Origin: DYFT01 sp041695085
Lineage (GTDB): Bacteria; Bacteroidota; Ignavibacteria; UBA10030
Direction of reading: 5' to 3'
Length of the DNA stretch: 64,000 bases
Assembly: GCA_041695085.1 (NCBI GenBank)
Contig: JBGFRO010000018.1
Location: forward strand, 62,001 to 126,000
The position numbers and the translations under genes were made by a program. The notes beneath the pieces were generated by a model. The model worked only from the letters and a program-made list of their open reading frames with translations. It made no database searches and was not told the origin of the DNA. Positions 36,232-44,461 of the stretch are shown here, in pieces; position 1 is the stretch's first letter; each line of letters begins with the position of its first letter.

Positions 36232-36271
36232 AATCCGAAAGTTGTGTTCAACCCGGCAAGGGATGAACAAA

Positions 36272-37222
36272 TTATTCCTCCCACCTTCCCATCTTGCAGA
36301 ATTTTTCCACACGTTTCTCAACGAGCTTTTCCGGTTTAATCTTCTTGAGAGACTTCAATTCCTCCAATAAGATCTTCTTGAGCGTTTCCCCCGCGGCAGC
36401 GTGGTTTCGGTGAGCTCCACCCGGCGGCTCAGGAATGATGCGATCGATGATCCCCTGCTCGAACAAGTCGGACGCACTCAGCTTCAGCGCCTCCGCTGCC
36501 TGCTCTTTGTAATCCCAACTGCGCCACAGGATGCTCGAGCACGATTCCGGGGCGATGACGGAATACCACGCATTCTCAAACATCAACACCCGATCCCCCA
36601 CTCCAATGCCCAACGCGCCTCCAGACGCTCCCTCCCCGATGATAACGACGATGATCGGTACGGGCAAATGCGACATTTCAAATAAATTCCGTGCAATGGC
36701 CTCGGCCTGGCCGCGCTCCTCCGCCTCCATCCCGGGGTACGCCCCCGGCGTATCGAGCATGGTGATGATCGGACGTCGAAACTTTGCCGCAAGCTGCATT
36801 AGCCGGAGCGCCTTGCGATATCCTTCGGGATTTGGCATCCCGAAATTCCGATATACGTTCGATTTTGTATCGCGACCCTTCTGATGACCGACGACGAGCA
36901 CCGTCTCTTCCCCCAACCGTCCAAATCCCCCTACAATCGCCTTATCGTCGCCAAAGTGCCTATCGCCATGCAACTCGACGAAATCGTCGAGCATCATATG
37001 AATGTAGTCGAGCGTGTAGGGTCGGTCAGGATGGCGCGCCAGCTGCACCCGCTGCCAGCGCGTAAGATTGGAGAAGATCGAATCGCGGAGTTGATCCACC
37101 TTCTTTTCTAACGTCCGGATTTCTCCCGCTATGTCAAGATTGTCTTCATACTTTCTCATCTCCTCGATCTTCTGCTCCAACTCGATGATGGGCTTTTCAA
37201 AATCCAGTACCAGTTTTGCCAC
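36272..37222 (-). CDS. accA: Acetyl-CoA carboxylase carboxyltransferase subunit alpha
   Basis: The 316-residue protein starts at a GTG preceded by an AGGAA element. Family marks are L-D-F-E-K-P-I-I-E-L-E near the start, H-G-D-R-H-F-G-D-D-K-A-I-V-G-G, D-T-P-G-A-Y-P-G-M-E-A-E-E-R-G-Q-A-E-A and the oxyanion-hole G-E-G-A-S-G-G-A-L-G-I. With AccD it moves the carboxyl group from biotin to acetyl-CoA, the first step of fatty-acid synthesis. accD, accB and accC are not in the window. Confidence 0.97.
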   Translation of the reverse strand: MAKLVLDFEKPIIELEQKIEEMRKYEDNLDIAGEIRTLEKKVDQLRDSIFSNLTRWQRVQLARHPDRPYTLDYIHMMLDDFVELHGDRHFGDDKAIVGGFGRLGEETVLVVGHQKGRDTKSNVYRNFGMPNPEGYRKALRLMQLAAKFRRPIITMLDTPGAYPGMEAEERGQAEAIARNLFEMSHLPVPIIVVIIGEGASGGALGIGVGDRVLMFENAWYSVIAPESCSSILWRSWDYKEQAAEALKLSASDLFEQGIIDRIIPEPPGGAHRNHAAAGETLKKILLEELKSLKKIKPEKLVEKRVEKFCKMGRWEE

Positions 37223-37299
37223 GATGAGGTTCCTTTCCTTTCGGAAGCATCTTCACGGTCTGCAATCGTCAGTCGCCTGACTCCAGCCTTTCCGACTCG

Positions 37300-39432
37300 T
37301 CAGATCGACGAGGTCTGACGGACGGAGTCGGACGAGCGGCGAGCGGATTTCCGTGCAGAAGCGGTGCCCGGTCGATCTTGGTTCGCCGCGTGGAGGGGTG
37401 GAGACGGGGGTCGCTGGAGCAACGTCTTCAACAGAATTTCAATGTCGAGTGCAACCGATTGATTCTTCGCGTAGTACAGGTTGTACTGCTCCTGCTCCTG
37501 CAACGTCAGAGGCCGGTGCGCTTGAAGCTGGATGAGTCCTGTGAGTCCCGGCTTACCCAGATACAACAACGTTCCGGTTGACCCATTGCGTCGTGCCGCG
37601 GTCAGTGCTTCGGGCGGAGGTCCCACAAGACTCCGCTCGCCCTTCAGAACGGAAGGAAGCTCCACGATGAAGCGTGAGGATGTCAATCCACGCGCCAAGC
37701 GCCTGAAATATACGAAAGGATAGACTGAAATCAAGAGGAGCGACGCGACGGTAATATCGAACAATCGCTTCCAAAATCGATTTCCCGGTTTTTCGATGTT
37801 GTACGAAATCTGCACGAGAGGAAGCTCGTCGAGCGAATCGACACTTCCTTTCCCGATGATCACTTCGAGCGTGTTTGGAACGAGATGGAAATTCACCGTC
37901 TGCTGTCGCGAACGACTGATGACGCCGAGAATTTCAGTGTAGGAGAGCGTTTGTGTCGAGAAGATCACATCGCTCACGCGATGATCGTGAATCACCTTGC
38001 CGATGTTCTCTACACTGCCGAGGATTGGAAGTCCGTCGAGAACTTCGCCCACGCGCCTCCGCGTCTCGTCGATGAATCCGACAACGTCGTATCCATCACC
38101 GACCCGCGTACGCAACCGCCGCAGCAATTCGCGCGCGGCACCGTCCGTGCCGACGATCAACGATCTGCGGCCAAACAGACTCCTCCTTCCTTCCGGCGTC
38201 GACTTGCCGAGCGCCCGGACCAGCAATCGCCACGACGGCAGGAAGACGACACTCAACCATCCCGAAATGATCGTCACGCCCCGACTGAAACCGTAATCTT
38301 TGAAAAAGAAGACAAGTGCGGAAAGGAATACAAAACTCACCAGCGTGGCAACGATGGTGCGGGAGGCGGACATGCGATGCCGCGTGTAAACTCCTGCCGC
38401 GGCAAGACACGCCACAACCACCGCTGCGGGGACGGTATAGACAATCGGGTATGCATGGAGTGGGAGTCGCATCAACGTTCCAAACCAGAGAAACTCAGCG
38501 ATGAGAATGCTGAGATCCACCAAGATCACATCCAATGCCGCGACACGGAGCGTTCGGAACCATGCCTTAAGCGTGGCAAGTCCCGACGTCACACTGATCC
38601 CCAACCGCAGGATAGCAGAAAAGAGTGAAGACTTGCCGAAATGCTTCTTCACGAACAGATGCATCGCCTGGTAGAAGGTGCGGATCTCGTCCAGATTGCT
38701 CCGGCGTGTACTCTCCCCTTTGTAATGGATAATCTTCGTGGAATGGACATAATAATTCTTCCATCCGGCCTGCTGGATGCGATAGCACCAATCGAGGTCT
38801 TCTCCATACATAAAGAAGTCTTCGTCCAACCCTCCGACCTGCTCGTACACTTCACGTCGGACCATCATGAAGGAGCCGCTGACGGCATCCAATTCGTACG
38901 ATTCGTCGGGACTGAGATAGGTGAGGTTGTATTTGCCGAAGAGGCGCGATTGGGGGAAGAGTGTGCTCAACCCTGTCATCTTCGTAAACGCAACCCACGG
39001 CGTGGGGAAACTGCGGCGACAGGGGAGTTGAAATGTGCCGTCGGGATTCAGAATCTTGCAGCCGGCCAGACCGACGTCCGGATTCTCCGCGAAGAACTTC
39101 AGCATCACACGGAGCGTGTCCTCCTGAACGAGCGTATCCGGATTGATGAGCAGGAGGAACTGCCCGCGAGCCTTTTTGAGGGCAAGATTGTTCGCGCGAG
39201 CAAACCCCACGTTCTCCTTATTGACAAGAAGATGAACGTTAGGGAACCGTTTGCGTACCATCTCAACGCTTCCGTCGTCCGATGCGTTATCGACGACGAT
39301 GATCTCTCCACGAATTCCTTTCATCGCCTTCTGAAGTGACACGAGAGCGTGATGAAGAAATTCGCGCACATTGAAGTTGACGATGATGACCGACAGCTGG
39401 AGGGGAACGGTATGTTTGCGGGGACCTTTCAC
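37300..39432 (-). CDS. Fusion: GT2 glycosyltransferase plus degraded polyprenyl phosphoglycosyl transferase
   Basis: The 710-residue protein has a GTG start. Residues 10-285 are a complete GT2 rhamnosyltransferase-like domain (S-V-I-I-V-N-F-N, V-V-D-N-A-S-D-D-G-S, N-P-D-T, Y-G-E-D-L-D-W-C). Residues about 290-560 hold four membrane helices and a CoA-binding-like fold (S-L-I-V-G-T-D-G-A-A), the usual N-terminal half of WbaP/WcaJ enzymes. The C-terminal part begins K-R-L-F-D-I-T-V-A-S-L-L-L and reaches S-L-V-G-P-P-P-E, but the segment that normally carries the G-P-V-F-Y...K-F-R-T-M block and the catalytic D-E pair is missing or replaced. A complete homologue is encoded at 44462. The fusion may use the second half for membrane docking only. 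Confidence 0.85.
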   Translation of the reverse strand: MKGPRKHTVPLQLSVIIVNFNVREFLHHALVSLQKAMKGIRGEIIVVDNASDDGSVEMVRKRFPNVHLLVNKENVGFARANNLALKKARGQFLLLINPDTLVQEDTLRVMLKFFAENPDVGLAGCKILNPDGTFQLPCRRSFPTPWVAFTKMTGLSTLFPQSRLFGKYNLTYLSPDESYELDAVSGSFMMVRREVYEQVGGLDEDFFMYGEDLDWCYRIQQAGWKNYYVHSTKIIHYKGESTRRSNLDEIRTFYQAMHLFVKKHFGKSSLFSAILRLGISVTSGLATLKAWFRTLRVAALDVILVDLSILIAEFLWFGTLMRLPLHAYPIVYTVPAAVVVACLAAAGVYTRHRMSASRTIVATLVSFVFLSALVFFFKDYGFSRGVTIISGWLSVVFLPSWRLLVRALGKSTPEGRRSLFGRRSLIVGTDGAARELLRRLRTRVGDGYDVVGFIDETRRRVGEVLDGLPILGSVENIGKVIHDHRVSDVIFSTQTLSYTEILGVISRSRQQTVNFHLVPNTLEVIIGKGSVDSLDELPLVQISYNIEKPGNRFWKRLFDITVASLLLISVYPFVYFRRLARGLTSSRFIVELPSVLKGERSLVGPPPEALTAARRNGSTGTLLYLGKPGLTGLIQLQAHRPLTLQEQEQYNLYYAKNQSVALDIEILLKTLLQRPPSPPLHAANQDRPGTASARKSARRSSDSVRQTSSI

Positions 39433-39510
39433 GGATGAGTATTCGTGCAGAATGTCAAGGCGCTCAAAGATACCTTCATCACGTTTGGGTTGAAGGCTAT
39501 CCAGTCGCCC

Positions 39511-41076
39511 TCACTCTTTAGCACAACCAGAGAGCTGATTGTATTCAACGGTATTCGGCGGCAAGTCACGACCTTTAGTTATTGATGTTAAGAGCTCGAT
39601 CACGCGGCGGACGACGAAACGAAGTGCAAGCACGTCGTCTTGGTTGTATCGAAGTAGGTATTCAGGAACTTCTGACTTCTGCCTAATGGCACGTTGATAG
39701 TCTAGGGCGACTTGAAAACCGTCCAGATTTGGGAAAGTGAAGTTGTAGCCAAGCTGGGTAGCGACGTTTTTCAGACTAAATTCTCGGCCAGGAATGGCCA
39801 TCGAGTAGAACAGTTTTGCATGACAGTCAGTGCTCTTGTTGATGATCTCAGGAACCCGAAGGCCATGCTCTCGCAGTCGTTGGATGAGGATGCGCTTGTC
39901 AAAGTCGGAGCCGGAGAAGTGAAGCATAGATGACAATTCAACGGATTTAAGATATAGAAGCATCTCTTGGAGCATTTTAGATTCTGCGGATGGATGTGGT
40001 GCAAAGAATTGTTTTACAGAGGGCTCCTCATCGCTTATCATACCGACCAACCAACAGTAAGTGTGCTGAAGATCGGTTTCGATATCCAGATAGATGCGCG
40101 GGCAGCTTGGAAGATCGGGTATTGAGCTAAAAATTGGCTTCTCCAATAGGTTAGCCTTAGCACGCGAAATGAAGATATGAGTCTTAGCTGGATTCCAACC
40201 GATCAAATTTGCGACTTGTTCAGGTTTTGCCGATGCCAGTTGTGCAACGGAAGAGATTCCTCCAGCCACAAACTTGCGTGCAAAGTAGGGTCCTATGCCG
40301 GGAATGCTTGATAATTCAAGGTTCGACTTAAGTTTATGCCAAGTGTGTTGGATCTTGCCTGATTTCGATATGTGGATGGAGGCGAGACGTGCGGGTTGTC
40401 CATTGTCATCGTGAGAAGCAACATTGAGAACCAAAGTGTTGCCAAGCTCGTCGGTTCGTCCTCCGCATAGATGAGCGTGTCCACAGACGACCAAGACGAC
40501 TGAAGGATTGGCAAGGACAAAAGAACGAAGAGCCGTAGAGCCAATTTGACCTTTGTTCCAACGCATTGCTTCATCAAGACAGCCTCTTGGGGGCGTATGG
40601 GAAACAACAATTGCAATTCGATTTCGCAAGAAAGAAGTTCTGTGCGCAAGGTGTGTGCTAATGTCCTCTTCTCGATAAAGTATGTATCCTGGATTGACTC
40701 CTTGCTCAAGAATTGGGGCCCCCTCCAGTCCGATGAATAGGAAACGTCCTATTACCAAAGGCCGCGAGTGAATCTCGTACACCTTGCGACCACGGATAAG
40801 TTGACGTGCCTCAGCTCGATCATCATTTCCGGTTACCGCAACTAGCCCGAATTTCGAGAGTGAAGCCAATTGAGCGAGATGATTGGTATCTGGCCCCGGC
40901 ACGAAGCGAGAAATATCATCACCCGCATAAATAATCAGGTCATAAGTAGGTTGCTTCTGAACCCACTCAACTATCGAAGCGATTTGTTGAACTCTGCAGT
41001 CTGAGAACGCTAATAAGCGAAGTGAGTCCGGACGCCTCTTGATCGTAGCAAGTTTAGGTCTAGCAGAGGTTATCAT
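39511..41076 (-). CDS. Fusion: metallophosphoesterase, helix-hairpin-helix, DEDDy-type exonuclease
   Basis: The 521-residue protein has three readable parts. Residues 18-245 are a calcineurin-like phosphoesterase (S-D26-C-R, G-D-D at 52-54, G-N-D-D at 83-86, S-H160-T-P-P-R-G, G-H-A-H at 199-202); motif I has C-R where S-D-x-H is usual. Residues about 255-310 are a helix-hairpin-helix (S-I-P-G-I-G-P, then K-P-E-Q-V-A-N-L-I-G). Residues 326-495 are an RNase H-like domain of the YprB/TM0106 kind: D331-I-E333-T, F-S-G-S-D391-F-D, and Y477-N-Q-D-D481. It is probably a cytoplasmic nucleic-acid enzyme for repair, processing or defence. It is unrelated in content to the glycan genes around it, and codon use looks more AT-rich. 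Confidence 0.82.
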   Translation of the reverse strand: MITSARPKLATIKRRPDSLRLLAFSDCRVQQIASIVEWVQKQPTYDLIIYAGDDISRFVPGPDTNHLAQLASLSKFGLVAVTGNDDRAEARQLIRGRKVYEIHSRPLVIGRFLFIGLEGAPILEQGVNPGYILYREEDISTHLAHRTSFLRNRIAIVVSHTPPRGCLDEAMRWNKGQIGSTALRSFVLANPSVVLVVCGHAHLCGGRTDELGNTLVLNVASHDDNGQPARLASIHISKSGKIQHTWHKLKSNLELSSIPGIGPYFARKFVAGGISSVAQLASAKPEQVANLIGWNPAKTHIFISRAKANLLEKPIFSSIPDLPSCPRIYLDIETDLQHTYCWLVGMISDEEPSVKQFFAPHPSAESKMLQEMLLYLKSVELSSMLHFSGSDFDKRILIQRLREHGLRVPEIINKSTDCHAKLFYSMAIPGREFSLKNVATQLGYNFTFPNLDGFQVALDYQRAIRQKSEVPEYLLRYNQDDVLALRFVVRRVIELLTSITKGRDLPPNTVEYNQLSGCAKE

Positions 41077-41205
41077 TGTACTGATCCTTGTCTCACCGCC
41101 TGATGCTGGATGAGTTGCAGTCGAGGATGCGCCTCCGGCGCGAACAAACGGAGTTCTGTGATCACATCCCTCTTGTGAAGCTGTTTCGCTAATGGACTCT
41201 GCGAG

Positions 41206-41506
41206 CTACTTTGTCTTGCTAGTCATATATCCGAACGTTTCCACGACACAGACGAGCGCCATCTGCCCATAGGCAATGAGCTTGGCATAAGGGGTTCTGC
41301 ACAAATGGGTGAGAAAGCCGTAGATGAAAATCAGAGAAGCAAAACGGACGGAAGCCCAATGTGATGACTAGGAGCCAGTTGGGAAAGTCGGGATTTGTAA
41401 ATGGCTTCCAAGGAACTTTCGTCAGGATCATCTCAAGAAAGGCCCCCACAGCCCAAACGAACAAGAGGCAATGGAGGACAAGCAAGATGTGGCCCAAGAC
41501 CTGCAT
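41206..41506 (-). pseudogene. Small membrane protein broken by a frameshift
   Basis: The ATG frame at 41506 gives a hydrophobic start (M-Q-V-L-G-H-I-L-L-V-L-H-C-L-L-F-V-W-A-V-G) and W-K-P-F-T-N-P-D-F-P-N-W-L-L-V-I-T-L-G. It then turns into polar, cysteine-rich residues. Shifting by one base near 41360 restores a sensible membrane segment (V-R-F-A-S-L-I-F-I-Y-G-F-L-T-H-L, then K-L-I-A-Y-G-Q-M-A-L-V-C-V-V-E-T-F-G-Y) ending at the TAG at 41206-41208. The intact protein would have about 100 residues and three helices. I do not recognise the family. A sequencing error is an alternative explanation. Confidence 0.65.
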
Positions 41507-41643
41507 AGTAATGTGAGAGAATAGATGATAGGAAGAGTTATTTAGCGTTGAGCCCTATGCGTACCACATAATGTTCGATGTCAAGCTTTGATCAACAAAT
41601 ACACTACACCGCGGTATTCGCGCTGCGGTCTGGCTAATTATCT

Positions 41644-42057
41644 CTAGCGAAGAATTCGCTGATAACGCGGTCGCCGGAACTGAATCGACCAAATCCTATG
41701 GTCAGCTGCGATCTTTGGAAGAAGTCTTGGGTCAATCCAGCAAGAGACGGTCGAATCCTCGACGGAGTCAATCTTTACTCCATCGATCTGTAAGTCATCA
41801 ATCAGAGATTCCAGTTTGTTGTATACACTTAAAGTCGTCGCCACCCTTGCTTGAAGATCAATCAGTGGAAAGTAACTTGCGGCCTCATGCAGGTCCTTGC
41901 CGCTTCGGAGCAACTTTTCAAAAGTCAAGTAGGCATTATGGTCTTGGGAATGAAGTTTACCTAGAACCGCCCTCTCCGTTGGACTATACGTTCCAAAAGA
42001 ACTGCAATTGATACACGAAAAACCGACAAGCAAGAAAGCAATGACACTGTAGGACAT
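41644..42057 (-). CDS. Hypothetical lipoprotein
   Basis: The 137-residue protein starts with a hydrophobic signal (S-V-I-A-F-L-L-V-G-F-S-C-I-N-C) in which either cysteine could be the lipidated residue. The mature part is helical and polar (K-L-H-S-Q-D-H-N-A-Y-L-T-F-E-K-L-L) and ends in a basic I-Q-F-R-R-P-R-Y-Q. No known family was recognised. It sits with the frameshifted membrane protein and the nuclease fusion in a patch that interrupts the polysaccharide locus. Confidence 0.6.
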   Translation of the reverse strand: MSYSVIAFLLVGFSCINCSSFGTYSPTERAVLGKLHSQDHNAYLTFEKLLRSGKDLHEAASYFPLIDLQARVATTLSVYNKLESLIDDLQIDGVKIDSVEDSTVSCWIDPRLLPKIAADHRIWSIQFRRPRYQRILR

Positions 42058-42303
42058 TTAGAGAATGTGTTTTTTACCGCAACTTACGAATATCGTTATG
42101 CTGGATCCTCCACAGTACACAGGCAACGGAAATCGCTGGTGGCATACCTGCCGAATCCGCCAGAGGCGGAGCAGGCAGATGTGCAAGGGTAGCATTTTCC
42201 GCGGGTCTAGTTTCGGTGCAGATGTTTCGACGATGTCGAATTCACTCCAGCCCAACGCACCGAAATGACAGCCCGAGGGTTGGCGCTTCATCCGCAGGAT
42301 TGC

Positions 42304-42409
42304 GATTTCGGCGTCCTTTTGCCGCCACCAATGACTATGATACAATATAAAGGCGGCATACCGTACAGCGCGACTTTGGTCACTTTCTTTGGACGACAAA
42401 GAAAGTGAC
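42304..42409 (-). repeat. Hairpin and GCCGAAATC repeat, diverged copy C
   Basis: In the gene-free stretch 42058-42530 a perfect 13-bp stem, GTCACTTTCTTTG (42379-42391) and CAAAGAAAGTGAC (42397-42409), precedes, on the minus strand, a GCCGAAATC motif (42304-42312) preceded by GGCAAAAGGAC. Order and content recall the hairpin plus motif at 3555-3623, with different stem bases. A 131-codon open frame covers it but shows no protein character. Confidence 0.5.
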
Positions 42410-42530
42410 AACACTCTCATCGAGCTCCACCGCGGTGAGTGTTCATTGAACAATATCTATCTCACCCGTCGGTCTTAGGCGAAGCTTTGCCAACCTTTCA
42501 CAAAGTGCCTCCCCCCCAACCCAACCACCC

Positions 42531-43241
42531 CTACTGCCGAATCAAGCTTCTCAACTTCAACCGCCACACCATCCACGCCGCCTCGTAAATGATGTTCTTC
42601 GACATCTTTGAAATGCCCACGCGGCGGTCGACGAAGATAATGGGGATCTCACAGACTTTAAATCCCTTGTTCCATGCCAGAAAGTTCATTTCGATCTGAA
42701 ACGCGTAACCGTTGGAGCGGATGGCGTCTAGGTCAATCGCCTCCAGCACCTCCCTCCGAAAGCATTTGAATCCGCTTGTCGCATCGCGCACCGGCATGCC
42801 GGTGATGAACCGAGTATACAGATTTGCCGCATAACTCAAGATCAACCGCCGCATCGGCCAATTGACCACGTTCACACCTTGTGCGTACCGAGACCCAATC
42901 ACCAAATCGCACGTCTCCGATTTCTTCAAGAGGTTCGGTAATTCTGCCGGATCGTGCGAAAAATCGGCATCCATTTCAAATATCCGATCGTATCCACGCT
43001 CCAGCGCATACTTGAATCCGGCAACATACGCGGTGCCGAGTCCAAGTTTCGCCGGTCGTTGAAGAAGATGAATCCGGCGCTCATCTGCCTGCATCTCCTG
43101 CACCACCTTCGCCGTCCCGTCGGGAGAATTGTCGTCCACAATCAGCACCTCAAACGATGGGTTTTGTTGAAGAATGGCCGGAATCAGCGTCGGCAAATTC
43201 TCCGCCTCATTGTACGTCGGTATGACAACCAAGCATCGCAT
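42531..43241 (-). CDS. Polyprenol-phosphate mannosyltransferase-like GT2 (DPM1-like)
   Basis: The protein has 236 residues from the ATG at 43241. A GTG at 43250 is possible. Motifs are V-V-I-P-T-Y-N-E-A-E-N-L, D-D-N-S-P-D-G-T, the metal-binding D-A-D in E-M-D-A-D-F-S-H-D-P, and D-A-T-S-G-F-K-C-F-R-R-E-V-L, as in dolichol/polyprenol-phosphate mannose synthases. It lacks the C-terminal membrane helices of some relatives. It should load a sugar, probably mannose, onto a polyprenyl phosphate on the cytoplasmic face. The GT-C enzyme at 50936 would be a plausible user of such a donor. The aminotransferase gene stops 16 bp from it. Confidence 0.92.
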   Translation of the reverse strand: MRCLVVIPTYNEAENLPTLIPAILQQNPSFEVLIVDDNSPDGTAKVVQEMQADERRIHLLQRPAKLGLGTAYVAGFKYALERGYDRIFEMDADFSHDPAELPNLLKKSETCDLVIGSRYAQGVNVVNWPMRRLILSYAANLYTRFITGMPVRDATSGFKCFRREVLEAIDLDAIRSNGYAFQIEMNFLAWNKGFKVCEIPIIFVDRRVGISKMSKNIIYEAAWMVWRLKLRSLIRQ

Positions 43242-43257
43242 GCGCCTCACACTCCCT

Positions 43258-44394
43258 TTACCCGGCTACGTCGACGATCGCTGACTGAGCGATCGCTTCA
43301 CGCACAGCGTCGACGATGAAGGATTGCTGATCCTCTGTAAGCTCGGTATGCATGGGGAGCGAAAGCACCTCGCGCGTTGCTTGCTCGGTTATCGGAAATG
43401 CCCCTTCTCCAAAATCCGGATCGCGAAATGCTTGCTGGAGATGCAGCGGTATCGGATAGTACACCGCGTGCGGAATCTTCCTCTCGGCAAGATGTCGCGA
43501 TATCTGGTCTCTTTTTGGAACCCGAATGGTGTATTGATGATAGATGTGGTAAACGTCAGGTCGTTCAAACGGAGTGACGACACCGGTACCTTCAAACAGC
43601 CTGTTGTAGACCGCTGCAGCCTTGCGGCGAGCCTCGTGCCAATCATCAAGATATTTCAACTTTACTTTGAGGATCGCCCCCTGGATGGTATCCAACCGGC
43701 TGTTGACGCCGAGAATTTCGTGATAGTATTTTTTTCTCGATCCATGCACGATGATCATGCGCACCTTTTCTGCGAGAGTTGAATCGTTCGTCACGATCAT
43801 TCCTGCATCGCCGAACGCTCCGAGATTTTTGCTTGGGAAGAAGCTTATTGCACCGAACGTCCCCAATCCCCCCACCTTTTTCCCCTTGTATCGGGCTCCC
43901 ATCGCCTGAGCGGTGTCTTCGATGACGGCCAATCCGTACCGGTTGGCGATCTCGAGGATCGCGTCCATCTTGGCCGGTTGACCGTAGAGATGCACGGGGA
44001 CGAGAGCCTTCGTCCGACGCGTGATGGCGGCTTCGAGTTTGGCTGGATCGATGTTGTAGGTTGCCGGATCGATATCGACGTAGACCGGTCGTGCGCCGAG
44101 GAGAGCGATGGTTTCGGTTGTTGCGACGAATGTGAACGGAGTGGTCACCACCTCGTCCCCCGGACCGATTCCGAGCGCCATCATCGCAACCTGCAGCGCG
44201 TCCGTCCCCGATGCGCATCCGATAGCGTGCTTCACGTTGAGGTACGAGGCGGCGGCAAATTCAAATTCGGCCACCTCCTTCCCCAGAATGTAGTGACCTG
44301 AGTCGAGAACACGATGGATTGCTTCATCGATTTCCGATTTGATTTTTCTGTACTGCGTAACGAGATCGACCATCTGGAGGTTGTGCGAGCTCAT
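43258..44394 (-). CDS. DegT/DnrJ/EryC1/StrS-family sugar aminotransferase
   Basis: The 378-residue PLP enzyme has usual family length. K189 in S-F-F-P-S-K-N-L-G-A-F-G-D-A-G binds PLP, and D160 lies in V-I-E-D-T-A-Q-A-M-G. The N-terminus (M-V-D-L-V-T-Q-Y, G-H-Y-I-L-G-K-E-V-A-E-F-E) and G-C-A-S-G-T-D-A-L are typical. It transfers an amino group from glutamate to a nucleotide-linked keto sugar for the surface glycan. The matching dehydratase or dehydrogenase is not in the window. Confidence 0.94.
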   Translation of the reverse strand: MSSHNLQMVDLVTQYRKIKSEIDEAIHRVLDSGHYILGKEVAEFEFAAASYLNVKHAIGCASGTDALQVAMMALGIGPGDEVVTTPFTFVATTETIALLGARPVYVDIDPATYNIDPAKLEAAITRRTKALVPVHLYGQPAKMDAILEIANRYGLAVIEDTAQAMGARYKGKKVGGLGTFGAISFFPSKNLGAFGDAGMIVTNDSTLAEKVRMIIVHGSRKKYYHEILGVNSRLDTIQGAILKVKLKYLDDWHEARRKAAAVYNRLFEGTGVVTPFERPDVYHIYHQYTIRVPKRDQISRHLAERKIPHAVYYPIPLHLQQAFRDPDFGEGAFPITEQATREVLSLPMHTELTEDQQSFIVDAVREAIAQSAIVDVAG

Positions 44395-44461
44395 AGACTG
44401 TTTTTTTGGTCTGGTGGTAGTTGTAAGAGAAAAACCTGCTCCCGGCCGGAACGTCGATGCG

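Noticed and set aside
42058..42453. 131-codon minus-strand frame
   Set aside because: It runs across a hairpin and the GCCGAAATC repeat, and the residues have no protein-like pattern. I treat it as intergenic repeat.
42058..42530. Possible tRNA or small structured RNA near 42300-42420
   Set aside because: No cloverleaf can be drawn. The only firm structure is the 13-bp hairpin.
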